Part shown: in pieces, positions 50,205 through 62,249 of the stretch
Position numbering within the stretch: position 1 is the stretch's first letter
Layout of the letters: each line of letters opens with the position of its first letter
Notes under the pieces: model-generated
Databases searched by the model: none
Seen by the model: the letters and a program-made list of their open reading frames with translations, nothing else
What the model was told of the DNA's origin: nothing
Assembly: GCF_963583255.1 (NCBI RefSeq)
Contig: NC_084803.1
Coordinates: 25,146,428-25,210,427 of the forward strand
Origin: Pyrus communis
Lineage: Eukaryota; Streptophyta; Magnoliopsida; Rosales; Rosaceae
Reading direction: 5' to 3'
Length of the DNA: 64,000 nt
Position numbers and translations under genes: made by a program

Positions 50205-53200
50205 TTAAGGTGAGGAGGGAATGAGAGTTTCGAGAACAGCCTTCAATTCTAACCACCTCACTTCACCTATCGTAACCTCAGCCTGCCGATTCCTCTTATC
50301 CATCTTCAGCTGCTCGACATGCCGCACATTAGCCGCATATTCGGTCATGCAGGATTTGCCGCCCGACTCGAAATCTCTTGCTAGCTCGGAAGCAACTGCT
50401 GACCTATGTTTTTGAAGTTCTGCAATTTGACGGTCAAGGTCGGCCAGCGCATCTTTTTTCAACTTCAGCGTATCGACCTATGGACGCAAAGCTTCTTAAA
50501 TGACCATCGCGGCTTTCAAGTCATCTTCGGCCCGGAAAGCTTTCTCGAAAATACCAAAATACTCTCGAGTTCGTTCCAGAGCAGTCGAAGCTCAAGTAAT
50601 GGCTTCGTTGCTTAACTGACCATCAACCGTAAAATCGTTCAGATAGGTACCGTTTGGTACGTGGGACGGGACAGAATAGAGTGGGACAAGACATTTCGTC
50701 CCACGTTTGGTGCGCCTAAAATGGGTGGAACGAGCTGTTCCACGGGACGAGTTTTGGGTGAATTTTCGTTCCACCTCACCCCTCTGGAATGACTCATTCC
50801 ACATCCGTGGAACACAAAATTATAACCTCTCCGTCTTCTTCTTCTTCCCCCTTGTTTCCATCCGAGGGCATCTTTGCTTCCGCTTCGTTCCGTTCCATCC
50901 TGTCCCGTCCCGTCGCATCCCATTCCGTTTCGTTCCGTCCCATCTGCATACCAAACGATACCATATGTCCCTACAGAGTCGAGGCCTTGGCACTCAAGGA
51001 TTTGTGAAGCCAAAAGAGATAGTAATTCCTGTAGCTTGATGAGGGCATTTGGTTTGGCCGTTGACGCGGAAGTTTTTGTTGCGGGCGCTGAAGAGCCAGC
51101 CGCCCTCGAAGTAGTAGCAATCAAGGCGTCGAGCTCGACCTCCCATGAAGGCTGCATAGGAAGGGAAAATGTTAGTAGAAGGAAAGTTATATGGAATGCA
51201 TAACAAATGGAATGTGTTTCTAGACCTACCGGGAAGAGACTTCGGCCATGCCTTCTGGTTCATTGCTCAAACCTAGAGAACTTAATGGCTGAGCCCAGTG
51301 CCTAAGACTGCTTCTCAATTCACGCGGTCGATGAAGGTTATCTACATTTGATGGCCACTGAGGTGGCCAGGAAATATAGACAACACCCAACGTTCAGGCA
51401 CCTGACATTTAATATTTTTCTGAGTTCAGATGTGTCATGATAAAATTAATAAAGAAAGAAGAGTGAGCCTTACAAAGGCCGAGGTAACTTCTTGTGGAGG
51501 AATGTTGAGGTCTTCATCTTGTGGATGGAGTGGCGTTTCGGCCGTCGCCTTAGGCTCGACCAGGGGTCTCTTCCCACGGTCGGCCATAGGAGGATCCGGT
51601 TGGACGACTGCCTCGACCACAGGGGGAGGATTGACAGGAGAAAGGTTGGCTAGTCGAGGGCAACGCTCCAGCGGGATCTCGTCACTCTCATCTTCCTGAA
51701 GTAAAAAGTTGTTACAACTGGAAAATCGAATAAACGAAGGTCATTAGCAATGGAATCATACCAGTTCCAGAATGACCGTCGGTCACTTGATAAGGGAGGC
51801 CTCGACGGGTGCAGCTGTCTCCTCTAAGACAAACGTAATAACCGGCTCCGAAGCCACAGTTGGAGCAGCAGACTGTTCGGCCATAACCCCAGTTGTCGGT
51901 ACGGCCGGGTGATGAAAGGGCAATGGTAGTTGGTCCGCCGAGGCCTGGACAACCGGGATGGGAGGAGAGACGATAAGAGCGGTCTCTTCCGTGGACTGGC
52001 TGGAGATGACGTGAATCTCATGTTCCCCCTTTTTCACCAATTTCTTGACACATTTCGAAGGTCAAGGAACGTCATCTCCCGTCTCGGCGTCCGGATGGGG
52101 CCGCTTGGTCGGTGGAGTGCGACCGGTAGTTGTGGTTTTCTTCGAGTAGGGGACCAAATTTTTCTTGGCCACCGCCGCGGTGACCATATCTGCTCGTTTC
52201 AACACACGACCACCTGAGAGAGCAAAGTCGAGTCAGTAACATTGCGCAAGTAGTTGAAGTACAAAGGGAGAACCGACAATATAGCTTGGGTCATTTCTTT
52301 GGATTGGGCTATAGAAGCGTGTTTGGGTCAGTCGCCGAAGATTTTAGTGACCACGTCTTCGGTCGAGACGCTGAAGAAGTCGCGGGTGTACTTTTCCCAC
52401 CAGTTACCAAAGGTGTCAGTACCCAGAGATTCAGGAACGGTCGGTCGAAGCTGAAATTTTTTACACTTGTCCTGAAACTCTTGTTCTGTCGTTTTACACT
52501 CCCTTTCGGAGGAACCAAAAAGGCGTCATCAACTAAGGAAGGAGTGAGAAGCGAGCAAGGGTACTGGGCAACCCTGGAGGTAGCCGAGCTGAAGAACAAT
52601 AAAATGGGGATGATAAACCTCCCAACTGGCTCGGCGGGCGTCCCAACCGAGGGGAAGGTCGCGTGTTAATACGAACGAACCCCAGTGTTGACGAAGATCG
52701 GCATTTTCGATCTCATCCCATGCCATATTCGGAAGCTTGATCGAGGCGGGGTATTCCTGACGCCGACATACTAAGAACTCGTCGTCAAAAAGGACGTTCA
52801 GGCCGAAGAAATGTTTAAGGACTTCGTTAGCCCGGTGAGGATGCGCCGGTCGAGAGGCCAGTTGAGGACCAAGCGTTGCGGTAGGTTGGAAAATAAGGAC
52901 TTCGGGCCGAAGAGTGGAGAAATAAACCTGTAACCAGATTTGGAATACCTAGAGGGGTCCATTCTGTGTAGGTCGATTTTGTTGATGGTTGTTTCGGCCA
53001 AACAACGGAAGAAATTGGCGATGATGGCCGGACTGAGCGCCAAGGAGTGACCGTTAGCCAAGGCTTGAGCCACCGACATGTTCTCAACCAAACACTTGTT
53101 CGACCAGGTATAACAGATGAATTTATTGTACCAGTAGAATAGGAAGGCTTCATGTTCTCCCTTCCTAAGACTCTCCTTGCCTCGCCCAACGAAGTAGAGG

Positions 53201-53856
53201 ATGAGGGTGTTGTAGTTGAAGAAGTTCTTGTGTAGCTTCTGAACTTCTTCTTTCGAAGGCTCTCGATCTCCTTGGCAGAATGTCTCGACGGCTCGTTCGT
53301 CGAACAACGCTTTTAGGTTAAGGTTCGACGGGCACCCGGAAATGGCAGCATCTATTGGAATACCAGATGGGGAAGTCCCAAGGTTAGCTGAAATATCAAG
53401 GACGGTAGAGTCGAGAGGGCCAAAAGAAAGGATCATGGTGTTGGTAGCCGAACACCACAAACTCAAGGCTGCCATGAGCAGCTTTTTATCCATGGTGATC
53501 TCCACGGTCGAGAGTTTGATGGCGTCATAAATGCCGAGAGCTTTCCATTCTTTACCGAAGAATGTTCCCATTCGGTCGACCCAGGCTGCCCAGGCTGCAG
53601 TGGTCGAGAGCCAGGCTCCCTAGGGCCGTGCCAAGCACCATTTCGACCAGTCAAACCCTTGCAGCAAGGGTGTTAGGCATTGTTCCTTGAGGAGGTTGGT
53701 GATGCACGATGGCACTGCATCTTTGAATAGTGGCCCCAGAATTTGATGAATGGTGGCTAGGTCGTTTTCGAAGCGTAGCGTTTTGATAGCGCTCCGATCG
53801 ACGAAATCTTTGCATTTGTTGCACTCATCAGAAAGCTTTGAGATGAAAGAGGCCAT
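50205..53856 (-). pseudogene. E2 antisense gene: plant-mobile-domain-like, spliced, with coiled-coil tail
   Basis: Starts at ATG 53856 (MASFISKLSDECNKC). The mobile-domain-like part (about 53640-52798) has KEWKALGIYDAIKLSTVEI, FGPLDSTVLDISANLGTSP and EAFLFYWYNKFICY, the pattern of the plant mobile domain; one TAG at about 53623 replaces a Gln codon seen in E1. Candidate introns: 51761-51696 (66 bp), 51473-51420 (54 bp) and 51229-51152 (78 bp, acceptor TATGCAG). The exon 51419-51230 has a short deletion relative to E1 that shifts frame. The C-terminal coiled coil (DLDRQIAELQKHRSA) ends at 50205 and is split by a MITE. No function is established. Confidence 0.72.
50646..50962. mobile_element. 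317-base MITE inside the E2 antisense gene
   Basis: The left end GGTACCGTTTGGTACG and the inverted right end GGTATCGTTTGGTATG form a clear terminal inverted repeat, followed inward by GGGACGGGAC-type repeats on both arms. ATA is duplicated on each side (50643-50645, 50963-50965). E1 has the same gene uninterrupted here. A 3-bp duplication suggests PIF/Harbinger, though ATA is not the usual TWA target. Confidence 0.8.
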
Positions 53857-54421
53857 TGGTAAGGATTCAAAGGTTCGCGTAGGTTAAAAATGGGGTTTGT
53901 GAGAGATGAACTTGAGGTTTTGTTGTTTAAGCAAGCAAGACTGGTGAAAGGAAGTTTCAAAGTTTCTGAAGGCGTGGGATGCAACTGAAAGAAATTTGGG
54001 TATTTATAGGCATTTCAGAAGGAAGATCAAACGTTTAGTATTCGGAAACGCTAGATTTTTGAATTTAAGGGAAAATCAACCGGGAAATGGCCAATCATTT
54101 TGGATATCTTGGGAATCTTCAAAGATAGGATCAAGGTTTTTAGGGATTTGGGACGCACGATTACGTGCGGAGGTGGTTTTAATGCATTAATGAGGAAGAG
54201 ACGTTTCGACGGGCGTACATTTTCGAGGCCCATGATTGAGAGTTGTTAGGTTTATCGGAGAATCGACACGTGGCAGTACGTCGAGAGTAACGAGGATCGT
54301 GCAATCATATTCCATAAATGCACATGGTAGTGGTTATCGAGAACAGTTAAGTCTAAAGGTAAAAGATGCTTTCGCTTCTTCAAGGTCGAGATCCGACCAA
54401 AAGTTGGCAGTCGACGACCTC

Positions 54422-54437
54422 AGAAACGAAGGGGCAA
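54422..54437 (+). other. Polypurine tract of E2
   Basis: AGAAACGAAGGGGCAA directly precedes the 3' LTR. Confidence 0.8.
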
Positions 54438-55575
54438 TGTTTGGGCCTAAAATAATATTGTTAGGCCAAGTGTTTGTTTGTGCTCGGCCCAAAGCCGTGT
54501 CAAAAGTACTATGGGCTATCTGGTGATTCTGGGCTATTCAGCAAGGATGGTCGAGTCCTATCACAAAAAGGAGTAGTTCATATGAGAAAAGGGGTCGAAG
54601 AAGTCCTATTGCAATTGGGATTCTCGACCAACAATGAATAAAGCCCTAAAAAGGGGTGAGTTCAAAGTCCTAATAGGAGTAGGGTTGTTCGAAGCAAAGT
54701 TGGAACAAAACAAGGAATCCCAGTCCAGATAAGAGTTTAATTCAATCTCAAGAAGAAGTTAGTGCTATAAATACAAGACATCATGCAACAATTGAGGACC
54801 TTCAATTCAACACACAATTGCCCTGCGCAAAACCTCTCAAACATCTTAAGATTTTTTATTTTCTTTTTCTTGTCGACACATCTTCAGTTTGGATAAACAG
54901 CATTATGAAGGCAACCGGCAAACACCTTCAGTTTGGATAAACAGCACTGTTGCCGTAGAATCAACCGACCGAGAAACACCTTCAGTTTGGAGAAACAGCA
55001 CTGCGTCGAGGTCGACTGGTTACCTATCCAAATCTCGGTCGAGAAGGGTTTTCGAATCCTTTTTGGCAGAGGTCATCTTATTAGCCTTCTCGGCGAAGTA
55101 AGGTGTTACGAGTTATGACATTCGGCGTACTGGACACCGAGTGGTTTTATGATTGGATACTCACAAGTGAGTTTCAGAGTTCGGCATTCTGATGGCTGAA
55201 CCACATTCACCATCAAGACATACATCACCTTTGAATACTTGTGTCCGTATAGTCTGGTATCGATTCGACGTGCTTATACTCTTGCGAATATAATCACTGT
55301 GACCGAATCGGGTGCCGACGATTTGTAAACTTCGCAAAACTAGCAGCCTTGTCTTCAGGCTCAAGAATTTGAAGGCCGAGATTTGTTCCTTCCTTGGCCG
55401 AAGTCGCAAGATAAAGAAGTCAGCAACGCACTCAACGCAACATCAACAAATTTTACTCCTCGGCCGAGCTCGGCCGACGAGTTGGCACATCCCGCATTCA
55501 ACCGAAGGACGTAGTTAGCTTATTAATTACTCGGCATGCGCGCCACGTAGGTTTTTGTAATTTTTAGGGTCAACA
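54438..55575 (+). repeat. 3' LTR of E2
   Basis: 1138 bases, TGTTTGGG to GGTCAACA, aligned with 41377-42583. TATA box CTATAAATAC at 54775-54784. Three TTTGGATAAACA-type repeats follow. It is followed by the second CGCTG. Confidence 0.92.
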
Positions 55576-57771
55576 CGCTGTTACCTTAACAATCCACATA
55601 GTTATTACAATTACTTATAACTTATACATGCATATTTTCAAGGTTATGTTTTACTAAAATATGCTCTACTTGGACCCCCAATATAGAACATATATCAAAC
55701 ATGCAACCCATCTGTAGTATTCAGATCAAATCTAAACATGCAAGACTCATTAAGCTTTATAAAAACCTTTTGCAAAACCATGAACCCTTAAAACATGGTA
55801 TTCATCCCAAGTGTTACAATTATTAATCACAAGAAGCCTTCGTCAATTTCAGGGACAACCCTCTAACCAAAATTGCATCAAATTACTTTTCTAAATATCC
55901 TAATGGTAGCTAAGTATTAAAACACTTAAATAGTTTAAACACAGTGATTAATAATTCAAAACCTACGTGCATAATATCATAAGTAAATTGAAAAGAAACT
56001 ACGTATTCTTGCTAAGGCTCGTGTCCTTGCCCTAACAAAAATGGATTAGTTATGCAGAATCATAGAGGAAAATATTATTAAGAACATGGACAGAAAACAC
56101 CTTGTAAATAAACTTGAACCATCAAAAGCTCTCTAAGCCGAGTTCTCCAAAGTAGTGTTCAAGAACCCTAATGGCTAATTAGCCTTATTTATACTACTAC
56201 ATAATAAAAGCCTTCCTTGAAAAGGTCTTTAAAAAACTAGGAAACAAAATAACAAAATGATAAGTAAAAATCAAGATCCAATTCAACTAAGGAAATCTGC
56301 CCAGCTGGTAATTCCCCACGTTTCTGGACCATCAAGGCTCCAAATCAGGCCCAAAATGACTCTTTTTAAAGTTTGAGATGTCTTGAACATATTTCTAGAA
56401 GGCCTTGAACCCAAAAGATACCACTTAGGACACTAAGGGTGCGTTTGTTTGGGCTCCTTAACCCTCACTGGACTGGATTGGACTACACATTAGTGTAGTC
56501 CTGTGCTTGTTACTTACACGAACTAAGTTTAATGGGATAAAGCCGGACTCGCGTGGACTATATCCATCACTAGGAGGTCTTAGCGAGACCCCCCAAATAC
56601 CATGGGATTGCTAAGACCTCGCCTGCTCGCTTCACCAACATCACCTACACCCACCAACCCAAAACTGCAGAGAACCTAGAATCCAGAATCAAGTCATCTC
56701 GTTTCGAATCGTGGAGAACCCAGAATTGCCAGTTCTTCGTCTGCTCGTTTTGAATCGTGGAGAACCCAAAGCCCAGAACCCAAATCTTTGTCTGATGAGC
56801 TTGGTTGTTCCCATCTCTCTCTAGAAGTGGACGGTTTCTCTCTCTCCCTCACCACCAACATTACACCTTTCTTTCTCACTCGCACTCGTCTTCTTCCTTC
56901 ACTTTCTTGCACAATCCAAAATTCCCTCTAAGGCTCAAGAAATGGGTTGTTTTCAGTTCCAGGGAGGAGCCAAAGCTCGACCCTTTGGACCAAATGGAGC
57001 TCAAGTTTGTCAATTTGTAGATTCGATGATCGACGAAGCCTTTGCAAATTGAAAAAAAAAAATTGGGGATTTTTCTGGGTTTGATTTGAAGAGAAAAGTA
57101 AATTAAAAGAAGATAAATATGGGTTTGAATTCAAGAGAAAGTAAATGAAAAGAAGGGAAGATATGGGTTTTATTTTTTCTAGTTTGAGTTTAGCAAATCT
57201 GGGCGTGAAGAACCAGAGCAAATAAACAAAAAAAAAAAAAAAGAGACAGGGGAGAGAGAGTCAAATAAAAATAGGTGTAATTTGTTTATTTTTTTTAAGA
57301 TAAAAAAGTGTATTAATAATAGTAAAATATTTTAGTCCGTGATTTAGTCCGATAGTACACCAAACACTTCATTATTCTTATCCAGCTTAGTCCAAGCCAA
57401 GACAGTCTAGCTTAGTCCCGGAAGTTAGTCCAGTCTGAAATAGTCCGATGCAACAAACGCACCCTAAGAAACCCAGTTAGGCCCAAAACGTCATTTCGGC
57501 AGCACTACATGTTGCTCCTTTATTTCGTCGATATAAATAATCCACTTAGTAGAAAAATCTGAATCTTTGATATGAACTATCTAAAAGACACACAAACATC
57601 CTTCAATTGAAATCACTCCAAAATTCGTCCATTTGATCACGTTTTTTTTCCTCAAAAGGAAGTCGCATGTCCTACATCGAAAATATAAATCAAAGTATCA
57701 AGATTTCACCACAATAATTATCAAAGAATATTAAAAATAGAATAAATATAAAATATAAAATAGACTCATCA
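55576..57771 (-). repeat. Old minus-strand LTR-like block, target of E2 and a Harbinger-like element
   Basis: On the minus strand it begins TGATGAGTCTATTTTATATT at 57771, a typical plant LTR start, and has a GTAGTATAAATAAGG promoter-like motif near 56190. Its organisation resembles the solo LTR at 11981-13859. It continues at 41376-41182 across E2. Its far end is not found, and no internal coding region is visible, so it is at best a truncated solo LTR. Confidence 0.4.
56437..57464. mobile_element. PIF/Harbinger-like non-autonomous element, copy 2
   Basis: Ends GGGTGCGTTTGTTTGG and, inverted, GGGTGCGTTTGTTGCA, flanked by TAA (56434-56436 and 57465-57467), a TWA-type 3-bp target as expected for PIF/Harbinger. 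The terminal 130-170 bases resemble the element at 27136-28172. The interior differs and has no transposase; it includes a repeated GAATCGTGGAGAACCCA. Confidence 0.8.
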
Positions 57772-57935
57772 ATCTACAACATCATGACTATTATGCCAAG
57801 ATCTACTGTAAAACATCAAAAGCTACTATTGAAAGATAATGACTTGTGTAACAAGATATGCAACCCCGCCATCATCGATTCTCCAACTTCGAACTTCATT
57901 TCGAAGTTGTCACGCAAAATATAAATAAATAAACT

Positions 57936-58470
57936 AAAACTAGACGGAGTTGTCTTATTATCCATCCAACCTCCATTGTAAGTCATCACAGTGTGGATTA
58001 GGGTAGTTGGTTCTTGTATCTAAAAGAAGTAGAGAGATGGTAGAAAAAGATGTTATACATATTTGTAAGAAACGATATTCATTATATAAATTTCAAGCAT
58101 GCATCAAAGACGTTTCTAAGACATCAAATAAATTCACAATAAGAGTAATAATCTTTAAAGAAAAAACCTATGATCGCATAACCCTTTTATCTTTTTTCGG
58201 TTACATTTCTTTTGCTACCACTCTATTATTTTCCTTTTGGACAGATATATGATTAGCTTCCTTCTTGTTTGCGCAATTGAAAACGATGGCCTTCCATTTG
58301 GCAATTGGCATGAATGTTAAAAGTCTCTCTCTCTAAACATAGACCTTAGAAACTTCAAAAGGTATCTCTACATATTCTAGATTAAGGACAATTAGAATCA
58401 TAGCTTACGTCACAGTTGAAGGAACCTCAAAAATGCCACATCATTAGAACCTGTAAAGTGGAATAACCAA
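57936..58470. repeat. Flanking repeat copy B (lacks E3)
   Basis: From AAAACTAGACGGAGTTGTC to GGAATAACCAA this matches the sequence flanking the captured-gene transposon and E3 (28735-28790, 30107-30301 and 40958-41181), in the same orientation. It contains one TATAT (58246-58250) where copy A has E3. I see no convincing coding region. Confidence 0.85.
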
Positions 58471-60515
58471 CGTGAGCCATCACCTTTTTCCACCCTCGAA
58501 TGAATCCCTTTAATATCCTTTATTGCTTTAACATGCAAGTTTCATTCCCATTCACACATCTTTTTAGCTTAGTTTTGGATGCTTTGGACAAAATTTAAGG
58601 TCAATATTCGAAGAAAGGAAGGATTTTCATGGCTTGAGAAGGGAGACGGAGATAAATGACATAGATTTATTTATCTCCGTGTCTCTCTATGTCAATTATT
58701 CAAGGATATGTATAAAAAATTTTAAAGTTTGTATCACTGTCACGGAACTTCTTAATAATTATATATTCGCATTATGTAAATTACTCTCTCAAGGCTTTTA
58801 AGAAGTCTCTTTCCTTATCCATACGTTTGGCTGTGTGAACTTTGCATTTGCATGCTGAGAGAGAGAAGAGAATATTAAGCTAATGGCTGTGTGAACTCTG
58901 CATTTGCATGCTGAGAGAGAGAAGAGAATATTAAGCTAATGTATACACATCTCTCACCCTCTTCTTTTTAATCTTTAATCCTTGGGATATGGTGGCCCCA
59001 AATCTTATCTGAGGCATGAAACGACAAGAAGATAATGTATAAGGCAGTAAAGTGGGCTGAGCAGCAGCAGTAGCAGCAGCAAGCTATGGTATGGCCATTC
59101 CCACTTGTCGATCTCATTCAAGGCTAATGCAAATAAGAAGATTATAAGATTCCCCTAAAGTGGAGGGGTGATCCAAGATGCTCCCTTTATACCCTCCTCC
59201 TTTTGTGTTCTAAATTTGCTGAAGCTGCCACAGCCATCTTCATAGAAACCTGAATTGAATTATCATACAAATTCATCTTTATAATTTCTAGTTTAGTTTG
59301 ATTTCGTAGGGCATCGCTTTACGAAAATAAGCTTGACAAATATTTTGAGTTACAAAAGTATAAGTTAAGTGGCTACAATTAGGTCTTATTTGGTATAAAG
59401 GATTGAACGTACAGGAGAATAATTTTTTACTATAAGAGGATTAGAAGGGGATTAGACATGAAAAAACTTCTCCCTTCAAACCATTTCGTGGAGAATTGGA
59501 ATGAATAAGTTTTCTTCCCGAAAAATTCATCCCTTACTTCTAAGTTGGCAATTCTTTCTTCAACATATCTTTAAAGTAGTGGTTTATAACAATCGAGATC
59601 TCACAAAACACCCTAAAACCTTTTTTATACGAACGGGAAACGATGCCCAACTGAATACACTAAAAATTCTCTCTAGCATGATCACCATGAAGTTTTCAAC
59701 GCTTTTTTGGGCGGCTGTCGTTTGCGGTGTCAATGTGCCCAACGGAGTGACATCTAACAATGGAAAGTTGTATACGGAAAATTGAGTTCCTTGGTCTTTT
59801 TCTCCTCGTTGCACTCTTATAGTTCCATAATTTTTGCTCAGCATCATCCGTAATTTTTTCTCTTTTCTCCTCAATCACTATTCCATTTTAAAAACAAATA
59901 TTGCATACATGATTGTCTTGTTAAAAAGCGAAAAAAGTACAACACCAACGTGAAATAAATAGGTGAAATTTGATGAAACATATCCTTTCGAGTATTGAGG
60001 CTACACCCGTTAACAGGAGAATGAAAACCTACGTTTCAGATAAAGAGCATTTCAGTACTTACTTAGAACCGCTTCTTAAAATTGCACTTTTGCTTAAAAG
60101 CATTTTCAGTAGAAGGGCTTCTATTAGAAATAGATTCAAAATATTAACAAAAAACAGTAGGTGCTTCCAAAACTTATTTTGAAAGTATTTTTAGTTATTT
60201 TGAAAATACTTCCACATGATCACCATGTTATATACACACAATATAGAAAAAGTACAACTAAATATAGCTTCCAAGAAACTGATTAATTACACGCATAACA
60301 AGAAATCTCCTGGGTCGTGCAAGGAAAAAATATTACCAGCAGACCGAAATGGAGAAATCATCACATACTACAGACTCATAATCCTAAGGACTAATTACTA
60401 CGAGTGAGCAAATCCTCTGCCAATATCAAAAATTCATTGCAGAAGCTGCGCACCCAACTTGACCTATAACGCTAAAACTCAAACTAAACACAAATATTAC
60501 AGCATCACCACGCCT
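58471..60515. other. Intergenic flank 3' of the ERF gene
   Basis: AT-rich with no recognisable gene. It holds a 56-base tandem duplication at 58829-58940 and a (CAG)n-like stretch near 59061-59082. The open frame at 59501-59785 has no family features. Confidence 0.5.
58829..58940. repeat. 56-base tandem duplication
   Basis: Two adjacent units (58829-58884 and 58885-58940), beginning GGCTGTGTGAAC and ending TTAAGCTAAT, differ at only one position, so the duplication is recent. Each contains a GAGAGAGAGAAGAGA tract. Confidence 0.9.
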
Positions 60516-61487
60516 TTAGATAGCAGACCAATCAATCTCCACTGAAGGGTACTTCTCCAATCCAAAATTCTCAGCCTCGTCCCACTGAGAATCCGAGAAA
60601 TCTAAGAAGGTAATGTCGGATTCCGGTGAAGATGACTCATCAGACGGAGAAGGCGAATATGACGACGATGGAAAGGCCTCCCATTCGCTTTTCAATTCAC
60701 TTTTGACTGAATCATCCGTCTTAGCCTCTAAAGGAGCTGATACCACTGGCTTTCTCTCTGCCACAGGACAGGGCTCCCCTGTATTCCCCTGTTTCGTCGA
60801 ATTAGCAGCCAAGCTCTGGCATATTGCCTGGAGCTTCGCATCGACAGATGAATGCAGGGGCTTGTAGTGGCCAAAGTCGCCGCAGACAAGGGCTCCCTGG
60901 TGCCTGAGATGGGGGAAATTGAGGCGAGCAAAGTCTCCCCTAAGCTTAAAAGCAGCTTTATCATAAGCCAAAGCAGCTTCTTCAGCGGTGTCAAATGTAC
61001 CAAGCCAAAGCCGGGTTCGGTTCCTGGGAAGTCTAATCTCAGCAACCCATTTGCCCCAATGCCTCTGCCTCACTCCTCTGTAGAGCTTTGTGGGTTTGGA
61101 GGGAGTGCCAGCTTGCTTCATTGGAACTGCTTTGGGATGAAGCAGCTTAAGGGTGTGAGCAGGTGAGGAAGCAAAAGCAGAAATCTGTTGTTTTTGCTGG
61201 TGTTGTTGGAGGATCATTTGGGATTGGATTTGAAGAATTTGAGATGGGGTAAGTTGGTTAAGCCCTATAGCACCTGCTTGTGAAATCATAGGCGCTGAGA
61301 AGAAGTCAGGGTACAAGTTGAAGTTTTGGTTGTTCTGAGGAGGGTAAGTGTAAGAAGTGGAAGGAGATGTTGAAGAAGCACTTTTCATAAAAGGCATAAG
61401 TGCTTTCATGAGCTGATCTTCCCTCAAGGGATCTGATAAATCTGATGTCATTGTGCTGCTGCTGTAAAGATCTATGGATGTTGCCAT
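60516..61487 (-). CDS. RAP2-4: AP2/ERF transcription factor, RAP2-4 type (DREB A-6)
   Basis: A single-exon gene of 323 residues, a nuclear DNA-binding transcription factor. The AP2 domain lies at about residues 135-192: [29 protein letters not shown], then [15 protein letters not shown] and LNFPHLR. WVAEIRL with this helix is typical of the group containing Arabidopsis RAP2.4, which binds DRE and GCC-type elements in drought, light and ethylene responses. Other family signatures are present: [11 protein letters not shown] near residue 26, [17 protein letters not shown] near 74, [11 protein letters not shown] before the AP2 domain, [13 protein letters not shown] after it, and the acidic C-terminus [13 protein letters not shown], likely part of activation. 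The Gln-rich stretch (about 86-101) and Ser-rich tail fit. Start: first ATG after the CT-rich leader, matching family length. No breaks. Confidence 0.96.
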   Translation of the reverse strand: MATSIDLYSSSTMTSDLSDPLREDQLMKALMPFMKSASSTSPSTSYTYPPQNNQNFNLYPDFFSAPMISQAGAIGLNQLTPSQILQIQSQMILQQHQQKQQISAFASSPAHTLKLLHPKAVPMKQAGTPSKPTKLYRGVRQRHWGKWVAEIRLPRNRTRLWLGTFDTAEEAALAYDKAAFKLRGDFARLNFPHLRHQGALVCGDFGHYKPLHSSVDAKLQAICQSLAANSTKQGNTGEPCPVAERKPVVSAPLEAKTDDSVKSELKSEWEAFPSSSYSPSPSDESSSPESDITFLDFSDSQWDEAENFGLEKYPSVEIDWSAI

Positions 61488-61518
61488 TTACATTTAGTCA
61501 CAAAAGAAAAAAATTTCT

Positions 61519-61732
61519 GAAAAACCCAACCTGTTTCTTACCAAAATCACAGAACAGGCAGATTAATTCTACAAATCAACAAGGAAAAAAAAAACCAGAA
61601 AAAAATATACAAGGTTATTTAAAGAAATAAAGGCTTAAATAAACAGCGAGGACCAAAAAAAAGGAAGAAAAAAGCTTAGAACTTTATAAGCTAAAAACAA
61701 CGAGAAAATCCTGGATCTCTAATCTGAATTAC
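61519..61732 (-). other. Possible 5'-UTR intron of the ERF gene
   Basis: On the minus strand a donor-like CAG|GTAATTCAG at about 61732 is followed by a T-rich stretch and an acceptor-like TTTTTCAG at about 61519. The leader contains no long open frame. This is a guess from splice-like motifs; the leader may be unspliced. Confidence 0.25.
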
Positions 61733-61760
61733 CTGCTTTCAGAAATACCCTTCTGGGTTT

Positions 61761-61761
<1 letters not shown>

Positions 61762-61799
<38 letters not shown>
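61762..61799. repeat. (CT)19 microsatellite in the ERF leader
   Basis: Nineteen perfect CT units, read as (AG)n on the gene strand, between the TATA box and the start codon. CT/GA tracts near plant transcription starts are common and highly variable in length. Confidence 0.95.
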
Positions 61800-61802
<3 letters not shown>

Positions 61803-61843
61803 GTTTGGCTCTCTTGTATTTCGTTGGCGAGCTGCTCTCTGTC

Positions 61844-61852
61844 TTATATAAG
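61844..61852 (-). promoter_or_regulatory. TATA box of the ERF gene
   Basis: TTATATAAG, about 360 bases upstream of the start codon. A transcription start near 61815 would give a 5' UTR of roughly 330 bases. Confidence 0.6.
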
Positions 61853-62249
61853 CCTCAAAGCCAACGAGTTTCTCTCTCTAAAGCCTCTAGTTTTCTCTCT
61901 CTAAGCACATTTTTCTTCCTTAATTAATCATTTCTGCCTCGTCAACTTCAAAGATGCCTTTGTTCGACATGAGAGTCCAATCATATCATAACACGTTTAC
62001 ATCCGTTGTGTTTAATGGATCTACACGTGTTTGCTTCGTATTTGTTACATTAAGTTGACTGTTATGTAAACTTCCATCAGGCAATATTTGGATTTTACTG
62101 CGCTTTGTTATTGAATCTGTACGACTTGCCGTTTCACTGCCACCTCCATGGGATTGAGCAGTATTGGTGCTGGGCTACTTAAACATTTGGTGCTCTACAC
62201 CATTAGAACGAACGATTGCTAGACATCTATATCAAGGATTTTGATATCC

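Larger units (their letters stand above)
41377..55575 (+). mobile_element. E2: Ty3/gypsy retrotransposon, Tat-type, complete but defective
   Basis: A 14.2 kb element with the perfect target duplication CGCTG (41372-41376 and 55576-55580). Same architecture as E1: LTR, gag, protease, RT, RNase H, second RNase H, integrase, antisense gene, polypurine tract, LTR. It is better preserved than E1: one open frame covers RT through the second RNase H (607 codons). Two small insertions mark it: 67 bases in the 5' LTR (42027-42093) and a 317-base MITE in the antisense gene (50646-50962). Confidence 0.93.

Noticed and set aside
54889..55118. Repeated PSVWINST-type peptide in LTR frames
   Set aside because: It is only the translation of the non-coding triple repeat in the LTR leader, seen in two frames.
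59217..59245. TGAAGCTGCCACAGCCATC, resembling the first 11 bases of miR167
   Set aside because: The match stops after TGAAGCTGCCA and I find no pairing arm nearby, so a precursor hairpin is not supported.
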